This document shows positions 24,299 through 36,112 of a stretch of 64,000 nucleotides of DNA, piece after piece. Source of the stretch: Metallyticus violacea (Eukaryota; Arthropoda; Insecta; Mantodea; Metallyticidae); NCBI GenBank assembly GCA_030762175.1, contig CM060846.1:238814012-238878011 (forward strand), written 5' to 3'. A program made the translations under genes and the position numbers. Numbering within the stretch: position 1 is the first letter of the stretch; each line of letters opens with the position of its first letter. The notes beneath the pieces were generated by a model that saw nothing but the letters and a program-made list of their open reading frames with translations, had not been told where the DNA came from and made no database searches.

Positions 24299-24349
24299 GT
24301 AGATCATGGTGTAAAAAATATATCCAAAGAAGTTCTGAGGTTAAGTTAA

Positions 24350-26266
24350 ATGGGGTCTAACCAGTTGAGTCCCATTAAACTGGAATCTAATTAAGATCCC
24401 AGGTATTTTTGGGTCAAGGTGAATTTCAGTCCTGTGAATTTTGGGTCTTATATTCACTTCGAACATAAACATTTTCTTTCCCATTGTGCAGACTCTTGAC
24501 TGTGAATAAAATAAAATGAAGGAAACGTTCTGTAATTTACTACAAATGCTTAGTTGTTGCTGAAGTGTTCGAAGATCATTATAGATATGTTTATGGATTT
24601 GCTCAAAAGCAGTTCAGTGGTGCACAAGTGAAGACATTTTAATAAAATGTTGCCAGCTGCAATGTTCTTATCTAACAATTTTTAAACTTATATGACAATT
24701 TTCATGAATTGAAGGCCCCCCCCCTTTTTTTTTCATGCCACAGCTGCCTCATTTATTGTTTTGCCTTAAAAGATATTTTTTCTCCTTTGTTTTCATTGAG
24801 CCATGCTCAACTAATTTTTAGCAAGTTTTAACTGGGATTTTGCAAGGCTGCTATAAAAATTGATTTTTTTTTTCTTTGGAATAAGCCATGTAAAATTGGG
24901 CCTTCTCTTGTGGTTGCACATTCAGAATAATATATTTTCATTGCAGGACCTTGCAGTGGATTGTTTGCATGGGTAAGCTCTGAAGTGGTATAATGGTTAA
25001 TAAATTAAGTAAGCATTGTTATAAATACATTTTCTCAAAATTAACACTGGATTGAACAAAAAAAATTTGCATTGCTTTCATTAAAATGAAGATGAGCAAT
25101 GGCAATACAATAAATTTCAGTCCTGAAGTAAATGGAACTTTCCTAGATTGTCATAAATGCATGTCTCTGATTCATTGCACTGTTCAATCCATAACTGCTC
25201 ATACCATAAAATTAGATGGTGACCTCAGATGAGGAGAAAAAAGCCAACAGGTCTGAACCGAATAGAATATCACATGACTCAATCACAGTACTTTTTAACA
25301 TATTAACTGGGACTGAATTAGTGTAACCCCAGGTATAGTAGTTATTGTTACCCAGAAAACACATTAATTCATTTGTAAAGTAGTTAACATCAAGATATAT
25401 TTTTAGTATGGTAAGGAAAAGAAGCAAATATGTGCTTTGTAGAAGAATTAAAAATGTGTTTATGTGGCTTTTACTAATTCAGTAATGATCAAAATAGGAT
25501 TAACACATTCATTTCCAAATAGTATTTGTTTTTATTCTGTTAATCTGCCGTTTTTATTTGTGATTTATTCCTCTGTTATTGTGAATCCAAGCATGTAAAA
25601 TTGAAAATATAAAACCATCTAAATGTTTCATTTCATTTCTGAGTACTAAACTCTTACAGCTCTAATGTTCAAATATTACTTCTTATTCAAATAAAGTTGG
25701 CATGCATTAAAATACTTTCCCAGCAAGTAAAAAGGCATATGATTGCTTATTTTAAATTTAATAAGATATAAGGTACTAAAGATTTCTGAACTTGATTTAA
25801 ATTATGAAATACAATTATTTGATAATATTTTTATATAACCTGAACTTGGGTGTTTAGCCATTGTTAATTTGCCTGACATTGCTGAAATTTCTTTTGGGCC
25901 TTCAGTGTATGATGGCTTTCAGAGCCACCACTATTAATGCTTTGCATATAATCCCTTAACATATAGTTCTCCATCCTGATGCAGCACATACAGTTAGTTA
26001 CATTAATGAATCCATTTTTATTCTTATTAGAATTGCTTTTCATTAGCCTTACATTTACAGTGTATGATAAAGCCAAAGTTCACATGATTAATATGTATAC
26101 AAAATTGCAATTCCTTCCCTGCTGCTTCATTAGTGGAATAGGCTTCAGGATGTCTTTATCAAGAGATATGTATATTCAGGCACTATACTGCATGTATCAT
26201 TTTAGTCAGTAGTTATAGTTTGGGACATGTTGGTTAACTACTAGTAATTTTAGCCTCAACCAAAGC

Positions 26267-26270
<4 letters not shown>
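24350..26270. other. CpG-poor intron, nothing recognised
   Basis: CpG content drops abruptly after the candidate exon. AATAAA motifs near 24505 are the only possible signal. No protein or repeat recognised. Confidence 0.45.

Positions 26271-26299
<29 letters not shown>
26271..26299. repeat. (TAA)n microsatellite
   Basis: About ten TAA units in AT-rich intron. Confidence 0.95.
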
Positions 26300-26490
26300 G
26301 TTATTACATGGTATGCATACAACTTTTCAGAAAGATTTGCCTATGTATACAAATGAAAAACAACACCCAACTTAATATAACTTTGAATTTACTAATCTCC
26401 TATTGCATTATTCTCCATTTAGTTTGCCCTTAGGCATATTAACATGCTGGTAATCACATAGATATCAGCAAAATACTCATCTCTAATATA

Positions 26491-26770
26491 TACCGCCACA
26501 AGTGGCCGAGGTCGTTAAAGTGCAGACTCGTGAGTGGGAGCTCTGGATTTTGATTCCCAACAGATAGTCCTTCCTGAATGAGTATTTTTTTTCTAGGTTT
26601 CCCTCAGTCCTCATTAATGCCAAATGCTGGGCAGATACCCTAAAACTTAGGCCCGGAACATTTCCTTCCTTTTAAAAAAGAATATCCCTTTCCAGTTCAT
26701 CATTTCATCTTACTTATCAGTGTCCATTGCCTGTGATGCCTCAGCAATAAAAATGGGCATTAAATGCTAT
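26491..26770 (+). mobile_element. SINE-B copy, CpG-decayed
   Basis: Second tRNA-derived SINE family, better preserved at 34278-34567. The head reads ACCGCCACAAGTGGCCGAGG, with a degraded box B (TTTTGATTCC), then the body 'tttccctcagtcctcattaa', 'tgccaaatgctgggcagata' and a 3' part matching 'catcagtgtccatcgcctgtg'. About 5 CpGs remain against about 14 in the 34 kb copy. No clean target duplication was seen. Confidence 0.85.
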
Positions 26771-28099
26771 TAAAAAAAATATCTGTCATAAAATATTTTA
26801 CATCTGTACTTTCTCCATCTACCATAGCTGTGCTTCCTTTTTTTATATCAGTAACTTCTCAAAAATTTTGGCATCATTTCAACTTAGTAAATATTTGAAA
26901 GAAATGAATGCATCTTACCCCTAGATAAACTCGAATACAATGGTGTCGTGCAACATTTATGTGGCACAAGGTATAGTAGGTATCTTTTCGTGGAAATGAA
27001 TATATAAACCCAGCGGGTGTTTATTCCAATTGTGAATCTTTTATAAATCAGAATACATAAATCCTCGTAACTGTTGTGAAAAGTATTATCTGTGCTATTA
27101 GAAAAAATTTGTTTTAAAAATTTAGTTACAGAGCTATGCATTGTTTAAATGTTTGATACATAGGTCTATTCTATGGATGATCTCTCCTAGCTTATTTGAC
27201 AACATGGTGTTCACTAGTTTTCATGTTTTTTTAGAATAGTTCACTGTTACAGAAATAATTCTTCCGAGTCTTAGCAGCTTACCTTATGTCTCATATAATT
27301 CCAAATTAACTGTACAGATACCTTTTGGAATTAATATCTGGGAGCTGCCCTATGGCATGCATACAGTATGATACAGCAATTAAAGGAAGCTATTTTTGTT
27401 GTAAGTTTTGATTTTATCATCACGAATATAAGAACTACTTTCTGTCCTTCCACAAACTTCCTTTTAGATAAACAAGTCTTTATACAATTACATCAATAAA
27501 ATAATTTGTTCAACACTTCTTGTACATGTCAATAATCTACAACCCACAACTTTATTTCCCTTCCAAAGGAAGCCATACTTAGGAATTTAGGTCAGTAGAC
27601 ATACCTTCCCATATAATGATTACTTAATTTGTAATTGTTCATCTTAGGTTCTGTTGGTTTCTTCCATAAAAACATTATTAGTACCCTTTTCATTACATAT
27701 TATATCCTTCATTAGGAATATTTAACTGGAAACAGGAGCGTCGCCTAAAGTTTTAATTTTTTTTATGACACATTTATCAAACCATACATCATATATACAG
27801 AATTTGAACTGTGTATCCCTTCTGAATGCGGCAAATATGGTGAATTTTAATCTGCCTCTGTTGAAGGTTTTCATTAATATATTTATATTTCACACGAAAT
27901 AGCTATTGTAGTGGCTGCCTTTTACTTTCAGAATCCTTGTACTTTAATCTTTAAAGTCTTTATTTTATGGTATTTAATGGAAATACCATATGCTCTAAAG
28001 GTAATGTGGTATTACTGCCACACTCATTATGTACCCAGCCGTCAAGCTTTTGACATGACCGTTACTTGATATTCCAACAATAACAGCTTGCAGCTCTAT
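26771..28099. other. CpG-poor intron
   Basis: No coding segment. It contains only a short SINE-A fragment, listed separately. Confidence 0.4.
27546..27586 (-). repeat. Short SINE-A fragment
   Basis: About 40 bp matching the most conserved body part of SINE-A in reverse ('actttatttcccttccaaag' through 'gaagccatacttagga'). No head, tail or target duplication. Confidence 0.75.
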
Positions 28100-28430
28100 G
28101 TTTGTCAGCTGTTAATCCTTGACTCCTATCGGCTGAAGTTATTGCACCACTCCACGTGAAGTTTGTCTGCTGTTAATTCCTATACTGTTATTGGCTGAAG
28201 CTGAACTATTATTGGTGCGGTAAGACAGAGAAACTCAGTTGCTAAACAATTAATTCCAGAGGCTCTGAGGTAAACTGAGCGACAATAGGCTGCAATTACA
28301 CATCAGTCCTCATGGAGTTTGTCTATATTTAATCCTAGACTACTGTTGGCTGAAGCTAAATATTATTTGTTGCAGTAAGTCAGAGATCTCTATTGCTATA
28401 TTATCAAAGGCTCTGAAAAAAGTGGCCACT
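28100..28430. repeat. Three diverged direct repeats with GGCTGAAG core
   Basis: Three related units begin at 28100, 28161 and 28317 with GTTTGTC followed by TTAAT, then a 'GGCTGAAG' core. The second and third units continue in parallel through 'aactattattggtgcggtaag' and 'aaatattatttgttgcagta' to 'AGGCTCTGA'. The first unit is cut short by the second. The arrangement suggests partial tandem duplication, possibly the subterminal repeats of a DNA transposon, but no ends were found. Confidence 0.7.
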
Positions 28431-29179
28431 AATTATATGCCATTGTTATCTACTCAAAGCAAGTCGGTTGGGTACACAATCAACGCAGCTATTATATAAT
28501 TACTTTCTATTTATTATTGTTACCAAAAGTTCTACTCTGAACAGATTAATTAACTCCATTTTTGACATAGTTTTGCCCATTTGTGTAACATAACTTGCAC
28601 TTAATCTCATGTTCCAATTTTTTTTGTTTAATGGAGCTTTTACTTCAGGATAATCTGCCTTAGGTCTGTATGGTTTTATTTAATTTTAGTTATTGCTTTG
28701 AAAGATTTCTATGGCAAGTCAGTTTTATCAAGGGTCATTCTGTTATGCTTTTCTGAATGAATTTATATTTGCTATAATCAACCAACTTCACTTGTTGCTG
28801 TTTGCAATTTCAAAGTTATATAATTTATAGATGTGACTTCAGTACTTATTACTAGAGTAGGAACTGGGGTAAATTAAATATGAAATTGCATGTGCACCTC
28901 TGGATGAACGCAGGTTTGGAATGTAAATAAGCAGGTACCTTGCAAGTCTGCTAACTATATGATACTTGCCCCCTCACAAAGGGCATTCATTCTTCGGTTT
29001 CGAGATGCTCGTTGCAATTAAATACTATGGATACATTTCGCATGTAACTATCTGAAGAATCGGTTAGACCGGTTTTTATACATGGAAAATTTTATTTCGG
29101 CATAACTACCGCATATGAAAAATAAGAGCCTTTCTGATGGATTTTCATCAATTCTATATGTCGCACATGGCCAAATTCA
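28431..29179. other. Intron, nothing recognised
   Basis: AT-rich. CpGs reappear from about 28990 onward. Confidence 0.4.
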
Positions 29180-29850
29180 CTAACTTTTTAATCTGTTGAG
29201 TTCCTGCTTCACTTTTTCAGTTAGCAGCCAAGACGGTGCCTGATTAATTTTCCTGGACAGGTCTTCAGTTATAATTATGCTTCTGAATATGGGGGAGCTC
29301 GATTCTTTCAACTGTGATAAGACCTTCTGTGAGTGTCTACAATAGGTTTTTACATTGTAGGTAGCCTCTAATTGTTGGGACATAAGTAGTGCTTTTACAG
29401 TTTGAATGAAAAGCGCCTCCTTGCTTCTCAGTGCACTAATTCTCGTGATTATATTATAATGATCATCGTAATATAACGTAACATTTAACGACGAACCCCT
29501 CCTTGTACTATTGGACTCGTAAAGGGGAACTCCGGTTGTCATTTCCCTAAACTTCTAAATCTTAAATAGGGTTTGTAGACAACTTTTTTTTTTATCACGT
29601 TGGCTATGAACATGTGAACCTCGCTATATGACATACGAATAGCTCTACTAAGCTTGTGCGCAAGACAGTGGACCATGCTTCTGTAACGAACTTGTAATGA
29701 TTTGGCACCTTTAGCACCATCGGTTACACAAAGCAACATATGATGCCATAAAATGACACATACGTTGTTAATAAAATGTTTACCCATGTTGTTTCTCATA
29801 GCTTCGTTTCATCAATGGACATTAGTATTTTATAATTAAGAATATGTTCC
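29180..29850 (-). pseudogene. hAT transposase fragment (central and C-terminal part)
   Basis: Reverse reading: SIDET near 29815, a block matching the hAT catalytic region (LLCVTDGAKGAKSLQVRYRS then MVHCLAHKLSRAIRMSYSEV), then VHMFIANVIKKKVVYKP. Next, after a stop, come GVPLYESNSTRRG (the usual 'PLPP.P..TRWGTW' segment) and VTLYYDDHYNIITRI, and a C-terminal part ending at a stop at 29180. Such blocks occur in the hAT-like transposases with a ZBED/DUF659-type core. One clean stop and lost Trp residues separate two otherwise open frames of 86 and 120 codons, so decay is moderate. The N-terminal zinc finger is not recovered. Confidence 0.75.
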
Positions 29851-30600
29851 CTTATGTGTTTATCCCGTCTTCCTAACAAACTAGTAATCATATTTTACAT
29901 TGGGCACTCACCGGAAATGCCCTGGTGTACGTATTTTTTTCCCCTCAGAAATTCTCTATTCATAATTATTCCTGGTAAAGTGAAGAGAGAACTTTACGGT
30001 CTTAACTTTGCCAGGTAAAATAAATAACTAATAACTATTTGTTATTACTTTTAAATTGCGGACAATTCAGTTTATTAAATAGAATAATAGCACTCACAAT
30101 AACGTCGCATAAATATTTACAAAATATTGATAGTTGGTCTATAAAAGGTGGACTACTGTTGGAAGCGGTATGGGTAGGTCCTCCATTCATTTTCGTTGGA
30201 CACATTTCCTAAGTGATTTACTGTTGCAGTGTTTTTCTATTCTTGTGCTATTTATACCATAAGTTGTACGAGGGTTGTTCTAACAATTCTTAGCCTGACT
30301 TGGAGGTGTCGTGAAGATGGCCTAATTACTATAATAGTTGTCAAGTATCATCCTTTATATGGCTTGCTGTAAATTTTCAGACGCGTAATTGTAGTCGCTT
30401 ATTTGTGAGATCGTGTAAAAAAATTAGTGTTAACATTTTCTACAAAATAGATAAAACTAATACAAGCTGTGATAAAGTACTTCGTTTTGAAGTGCTTAAA
30501 CCTAACAGAAACACAAAAGGAGTTAAATTCCACATTAAGGGATTCTTCCCCTTCGTTTTCGACGGTTAAAAAGTAGGCTGTTGTATATAAACGTGGTCAT
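29851..30600. other. Non-coding DNA, possible hAT and mariner flanks
   Basis: No supported coding segment. It may include upstream remnants of the reverse-strand hAT fragment. Confidence 0.35.
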
Positions 30601-30609
30601 ACAGTCATT

Positions 30610-31290
30610 CAAGATGGCGAGCGTTCAGCGCGTCACAAAAACTACGACCGACGAGATTGTTAAAACAACCTCAGTGGTCGCCGGTTGAAGGCTTGCGAAT
30701 TGGCTAACATTGCAAAGACCTTGTCCACTGCATTTTACACGAAATTTTGGATGTGAGAAAGCTTTCCGCTAAAAGGTGTCGTGTTTGTTAACAATGGACC
30801 AAAAGCACATTCAAATGAACATTTCGCAAGAATGTTTAGACTTGTTTTAAACGCAATTCCAGTGAATTTCTCCGACGTTTCACAGTAGGTGAAACATGGA
30901 TTCATCACTATAGGCCAGAGACGAAGGCGCAGTCCAAACATTGCGTAACAACAGGTGAAAGTGCACCAGAGAAAGCAAAAAAAGGTTGCATTTGCAGGAA
31001 AAGTCATGGCTACGGTTTGCTGGGATTCGCATGTTGTGGTGCTCGTAGACTACCTCCAGAAGGGCAGGACCATCACTGGGGAATATTACGCTTCACTACT
31101 GGATCAATGAAGTATGCTATTACGTTTATATGTCCTGACCTTGGGAAAAAGAAAGTTCTTTTTCATCACGGTAGTGCGACTTCACACACGTGTGGGATTT
31201 TACTGCAAAACTGCATGACCTTCGCTTCCAAGTGCTTCCACATCCGCCATATCCGCGGACTTGACTCCCAGCGATTACGTTAAAATAACG
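30610..31290 (+). pseudogene. DD34D-type mariner transposase relic
   Basis: Forward-strand reading in shifting frames gives ETWIHHYRPETKAQSKHCVT then TGESAPEKAKK near 30890-30980. It continues with FAGKVMATVCWDSHVVVLVD and YLQKGRTITGEYYASLLD near 30995-31110, then LGKKKVLFHHGSATSHT near 31145-31195. This is the classic mariner core. The second catalytic Asp (normally HHDNAPSHT) has become Gly, and the last block (PPYSPDLAPSDY) is broken by a frameshift near 31255. The N-terminal part from about 30610 (MASVQRVTKTT) is poorly preserved. Confidence 0.82.
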
Positions 31291-31299
31291 CAAACAAAG

Positions 31300-32064
31300 C
31301 CTTTCTAATAATCTTGTGTTTTGTTGATCAGGCCGAAAAATCTGAAACGCCCCTTGAATTTCACACACAACGTTTTGCACTTTAAAGTAAAAATGTGACT
31401 TCCATATTGCTCTAACGCATCCTTTAGTTCTGCGCGAGTTGAAGGCTGTACCTTCGGTAATACAAATTTAAGCAAATTACAAGTCGTCTAAATAAAACAT
31501 ACATATGGTGAAAGCTGCGAGAGTAACGGTATTCGTGCAACTTCCATTACACAAGTGAACATTGTGAATTATTCAACAATGGAAAAAGTATTTAAGCGCT
31601 AACTGAGAGCAGTAAATGTTTTTTCACCACTTCGTTTATGAGTGCAGTTTCATTTATGAGTGCAGTTCACCCGGGTCGATATCACCAAGTGTGCGTGCCT
31701 ATTGCCTAGTTTCTGTCATCAGCTGTGTAAACAAAAGCATTCTAAACATAGTTCAGAAGTACATCACACGCTTTGAGCTTTGGCGTTGGAGGTTCAAATC
31801 TCACGGTCAACTTTGTTCCCCCTGCCGTCGATCGTGTCGTTTTAGGTGTAATGAATAAGTGTCTGTCACCCCTAATTCGCATTTTACATTAAACTAACAT
31901 ATACTTTCCACAATTTACGGTTAAAGATTGCGCATTAGATATACATATATACTGTGTATATCATTGCCATACCGCCCTTCCCCAAATATTGACGATAAGG
32001 GCTGATTCCTTGCAACTTTATTGGTATTTTTTTCGTTTTTACATTATGCTCAGTTTCATATACA
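31300..32064. other. Non-coding DNA, nothing recognised
   Basis: No recognisable protein similarity. The short frame at 31616 lacks support. Confidence 0.35.
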
Positions 32065-32334
32065 GTGTGTCTCACACACGAGTTGGTCATTGGCACGGCG
32101 GATATAACCGCGGCAGTCATAGCTCTTACTACCGAGCAATGGGATAAAATATCTAGGCAATTCACACCCCAACTTGTTAATGATTCAGGTTTTCACAATT
32201 ACGTTTACAATTTCAATAAAAATAAGCACGTAGGTACTCATTGGAGATGCTGGAAATGTCCCCCTACATCCACACAACTCTGGCACATTTTTAGGAAATT
32301 TTCTTTCACGCGCATTAGCTCACCTTTGAAATAG
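32065..32334 (+). pseudogene. Possible FLYWCH-like zinc-finger fragment
   Basis: An 89-codon open frame contains FTPQLVNDSGFHNYVYNFNK followed by NKHVGTHWRCWKCPPTSTQL. The pattern 'LV.. G..Y.. ......WRC...C' resembles the FLYWCH domain, which occurs in some animal proteins and in MULE-type transposons. The final His pair of the finger is not clear. It lies between two transposon relics, so a transposon origin is likelier than a host gene. Low confidence. Confidence 0.3.
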
Positions 32335-32850
32335 ATTTACTATGTATATATTTATCCTGTGCGCATTAACCGTGCACCATAGCCAGATTTTCTGGTCGTA
32401 TTTTGGGTTTGCTGCACTAAATCGGGTTTCTCTGAGCTCCAATACCTGTTATTCTGCTTCGAAGCATAGCCGTGTAAATGTAACGATGCTTTCTTAGGGA
32501 TAATTGTCAAATTTGGATCAATTACCCCATTATCAACATCCTCGAAAGCACCTAGAGAAATGTACCCATCTCTCGTTATCGTTTGGTAGCAACTCGTGAA
32601 CAACAGCGATCTTGTAGGGTTTAAATTTTAGGCGTTTGGTAGCTCTCCATGCTGAGAGCATTGAAATTGTGGTTTGCTGTGCAAGCTGTCGCAGAGATTT
32701 TTTAGGAGTTGTTCTAAGCGTTCTCCAACTTCGTCTCTAATTTCTCCTCTGTAAGCATACCCCTTCCTATGGAGAATCGAACCAGCTTTCTTAACTTTAT
32801 TTACAAGCTTTCGCATAGCTTCCCTGCTTGGAAGACGCACACGTGAGAAT
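32335..32850 (-). pseudogene. Decayed IS630/mariner-like transposase (same family as 11286-12250)
   Basis: Reverse reading: RLPSREAMRKLVNKVKKAGS, then ILHRKGYAYRGEIRDEVGER and LEQLLKNLCDSL, the DNA-binding half with the usual 'LE.SP.KSLR.L' block altered. After a frame change comes FEDVDNGVIDPNLTII near 32540 and KQNNRYWSSEKPDLVQQTQN near 32420, followed by KSGYGARLMRTG. The C-terminal half with the last two catalytic residues is missing. The two relics of this family lie about 21 kb apart on opposite strands. Confidence 0.72.
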
Positions 32851-33300
32851 TCTGCTAAAAAAAATCACCATCTAACTTCCCTGCAATCACATACGAATTG
32901 TACATAAAAGGCGTTACTCTAATGTTCACTTATCTCGTGACGTTATTATAACACTTGTAACACAAACACCGAAATCACTTCCAAGCTTTGGATAGATGGG
33001 GAACGAAAGTAAGCTACGGTTGCAAGGTACGCAGACTACCACTCTGGCGTGACGCGCTCACGGCCCACTCATACCTGAGTTACCGACAGAAGTCGCCCAC
33101 CGCTTCTTTTGTCGTACAACGACATATTTATTCCATTTCTAATAATGGCAAAGGCCGCTGTTCTCACTCTTATTTCACAGGGGAATTTGGCCGCTAGAGC
33201 AGGCAGCATTTGTGGTATTCTGTCGTCCACTTTGAGGAGATGAGAGAAACTTTATCGAGAAAGATGACAAGTTGCAGCGAGGGAGAGTATACTTCCCCCA
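32851..33300. other. CpG-rich non-coding DNA
   Basis: Higher CpG than average, for example 'ctctggcgtgacgcgctcac'. It may contain the N-terminal half of the Tc1-like element that follows, but no motif is readable. Confidence 0.35.
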
Positions 33301-33389
33301 CATGTCTCTACAGAGGATACTGAAAGAGCTCTGGGCGAAGGTCGAACGACCGCTGAATACAGGAATTTGTCTTTACACCCAGGTAGTGC

Positions 33390-33950
33390 ACGGATTTCAG
33401 TGTGGGTGTGTAATTGTCACGGAAGTTTCAACCGATACCAACCTAATTTACAGGTTGGCATTTCCAGAGCTCTAGACAATTTTCATTGGGGAAGTTACTG
33501 CGGTACTGCAATTGCATCTTTTACTGTGTTTGTTTTCAGGTTGAGTGGGACTCGCTGCAAAATGGGCTATCGTGCAAGGAGTAGTCGAATAAGGTACTTG
33601 TTAGGTGTGAATATCTGGGGGATGGAACAGCATGCTGGAACGCGTTCATGGAAGACTGAACAGTAGAGCCTATACTGACATTCTAGAACATGTTCTACTT
33701 ACGCGATATCATGAAGGAAGTATTACATTGAAGCGGAACAACTATTCGATCCATAAGTCGGACAAGGCTCAGAAATAGTTTTAGGAGCACACAGACATAA
33801 CCTGGCCCCCGAAATCGCCAAATAACGATTCATTAGAACATTTTTGTTGAACATCAAAAGGAGGCTTTTTCAGAGTTTCAGATCTACAATCTCTGCGCAA
33901 CTCTGGCATTCCATAGGAGATACTCAGTCACGAGCAGAGGATCCCAATTA
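33390..33950 (+). pseudogene. Tc1-like transposase relic
   Basis: Forward-strand reading near 33613-33775 gives SVWGWNSMLERVHGRLNSRA then YTDILEHVLLTRYHEGSI, followed by NNYSIHKSDKAQK and, after a stop, ITWPPKSPNNDSLEHF. This matches the second half of Tc1-type transposases (VWG...GRLNS..Y..IL, then the 'DN...H' block, then 'DWPPKSPDLNPIEN.W'). The catalytic Asp of the second block and the Asp of SPD are both replaced by Asn, and stops interrupt. The first half is uncertain. Confidence 0.68.
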
Positions 33951-34277
33951 CTTTTGAGATTCCATTCTTCCAGGACTATTCCAAAAAGCTTTTTTTATTT
34001 TTATTATTCTTCCTTTTCTTCCATTTTCTACTCCTTTTTTGTTTTTTATTTATTTATTTATTTGTGGACAGATTTAAGGTCTATGAATATGCTTCCCTAT
34101 TTTTTACGTATAATTAGCTCACATACATCATACGGTGAACATAAAATAAAACATAATCTACATGAATATATAAAATGATTATATGAATATTATCATTATT
34201 AAAAATAGGTCGTCAGATTGGAACCTTCTTCTCTGTTATCACTGACGGTGGATCGGAGTGGCCTTCAAGTTGTTGTG

Positions 34278-34567
34278 TACCGCCATGGGTGGCTGAGGTC
34301 GTTAAGACGCGGATTCGTAAGAGGGAGGTCTGGGGTTCGATTCCACCAGGTCCGCCCTCCCAAACTGAGTTTTTTTTTTTTTTTCAGGTTTTCCTCAGTC
34401 CTCGTAAATGGCAAATGCCGGGGAGGTGCCCTAAACTTAGGCCTGGAACGCTTCCTTTCTTAAAAATACCTTTCTCAATATATCATTTCATCTCGTGTAT
34501 CATCAGTGTCCATCGCCTGTGGTGCTTCTGTAGCAAAAACGAGCGTTAAACACTGTTCATTCATTCA
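34278..34567 (+). mobile_element. SINE-B, well-preserved tRNA-derived copy
   Basis: The head TACCGCCATGGGTGGCTGAG carries a box A-like TGGCTGAGGTCG and a box B-like GGGGTTCGATTCC. The two boxes are spaced wider than in SINE-A, as in a class II (Leu/Ser-like) tRNA. A T-run, 'tttcctcagtcctcgtaaat', 'aaatgccggggaggtgccct' and a 3' part 'catcagtgtccatcgcctgt' follow, ending near 'gagcgttaaacactgttcat'. About 14 CpGs are intact. No unambiguous target duplication was found. Confidence 0.9.
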
Positions 34568-35420
34568 CCGTTCACGTGAAGAGATATTTATGTATTTTGT
34601 GAAGAATCATTCTTTAGACAACTCGCCAATGATTATTTTACATCACATGTGAACCAAGCTCGGTGAACTTCGTGTCTTCCCGCGAGACCGAAGCAATACA
34701 GACATTTTGCCCTACTCAATCTTTTTTTTTTTTTTCCGAACACTTCACACATACTTTCAGTCATTGTTTATAAACCTGCTTATACTGTTGGGAGCTGAAG
34801 ATATGACTAGTCAGAGGAATGTGCTGATGACGCAATGTGTCAGGGGAGTCACGAGTAGCGCACGTATTGTAAACAGAGCCTGTGCTTGTGCTATGAGCGT
34901 TTAGAAAACATTGATCAATTACAGGTTGAAGTAATTATGCCTAACATTTCCTAACTTAATAACGAATTAATAAAATGGAATTGAACATATTCATAGGCTT
35001 CCCTTCAAGTCACTACATATCCATAAACTTGTTACTTTATATTAATTTCTCGGCTTATTATTCATATCATTAATAGAGTTTGATGTTTAATTACAGCGGA
35101 GTAAACATTTACAAACTTTGTGTTGTGGATGATATCGCTGACACGGGTATTTACAATTAGGCACATTATATAACTGAAGTCGGCACCGATGTTCAGGAGG
35201 GAAGGAAGAAAAAGTCATAAGTGCTATCGCTTCTATTAATTTCTCCACTAACATTTTCTCTCTCTTATCAAGCTCAATGGGGTTCGGTTCAAACGTGTGT
35301 GGGAAAACTTAATGCTTCATGGTCATGTAATTTTAATATTTCCTTCGTCTACACAGAGTACTTTTTCTTGCCATTTATGGATATCTATCTATATGCAGAG
35401 TTGAGATTATCTCGTGTCTC
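34568..35420. other. Non-coding DNA, nothing recognised
   Basis: AT-rich with T-runs. No supported gene. Confidence 0.4.
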
Positions 35421-35429
35421 TTGAACGAG

Positions 35430-35720
35430 AACTGCTATTTGCAGCCATAATTTCATCTCTTCTTTTATAGCATATTTCCAAAAAGTGTTTGATTTCCTGA
35501 ATAATGCGGAGTATTATCCACAACCACAACACTCTCCTCTGGGAAGTTGGAAAAAAGACGATTGTTAATCCAAAGCTCAAAGCTTCTGAAATTCATTTGA
35601 CCATGATAGTCTCCCGAGCTTTTACCTACTTGAAAAATTAATAATCAATTCTTAGCAAACACCATTTTGGATCCTCAACGGACGACAGTGAGACGGTTAC
35701 CGGAATTCGGCTTAGTCATT
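35430..35720 (-). pseudogene. DDE_3-type (Tc1/mariner superfamily) transposase fragment
   Basis: Reverse reading from about 35670: LIFQVGKSSGDYHGQMNFRS, then FELWINNRLFSNFPEESVVV, then VDNTPHYSGNQTLF. This matches the catalytic block 'SGDYH.EMN...F..W....LLPNLP..SVIVMDNA.YHS' found in many insect DDE_3 elements. The Asp of VDN, the second catalytic residue, is kept. Only this central piece survives, interrupted by one stop after 'NWL'-like residues. Confidence 0.7.
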
Positions 35721-36112
35721 ACTTCTGGTTGACTCATTTTGTCAGTATTTCCTAATTGTTAAAATATTGTCCACCTAAGTCTCATTTATATATATATATA
35801 TATATATGAAAAATGAACTATTAAAATAATGTAACTAAAATAAAATCTAGAGAAACAGAAATATATGTACATATACAATAAATAATATGATTCTGTTCCT
35901 AAAGCGGCATATTGCTTTCAGATACAGTGCCATTCCATTCATGTTTGGCTTTTCAAATGACATTTTCCTTAAATTTTGGCACTTTTTCCATTTCTAGCTC
36001 ATTTCTTCAAGAACTCATCTCAGAGAGTGAGCTCTGAAGGAAATGCAATTCTTTCTTTTTCGAGTATCATATAAAAGTTTAGGACATGTAGGAATTTTCT
36101 TTCTCATTAAAT
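35721..36112. other. Non-coding DNA with short (TA)n run
   Basis: Contains a (TA)n microsatellite at about 35789-35808. Otherwise nothing seen. Confidence 0.5.
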
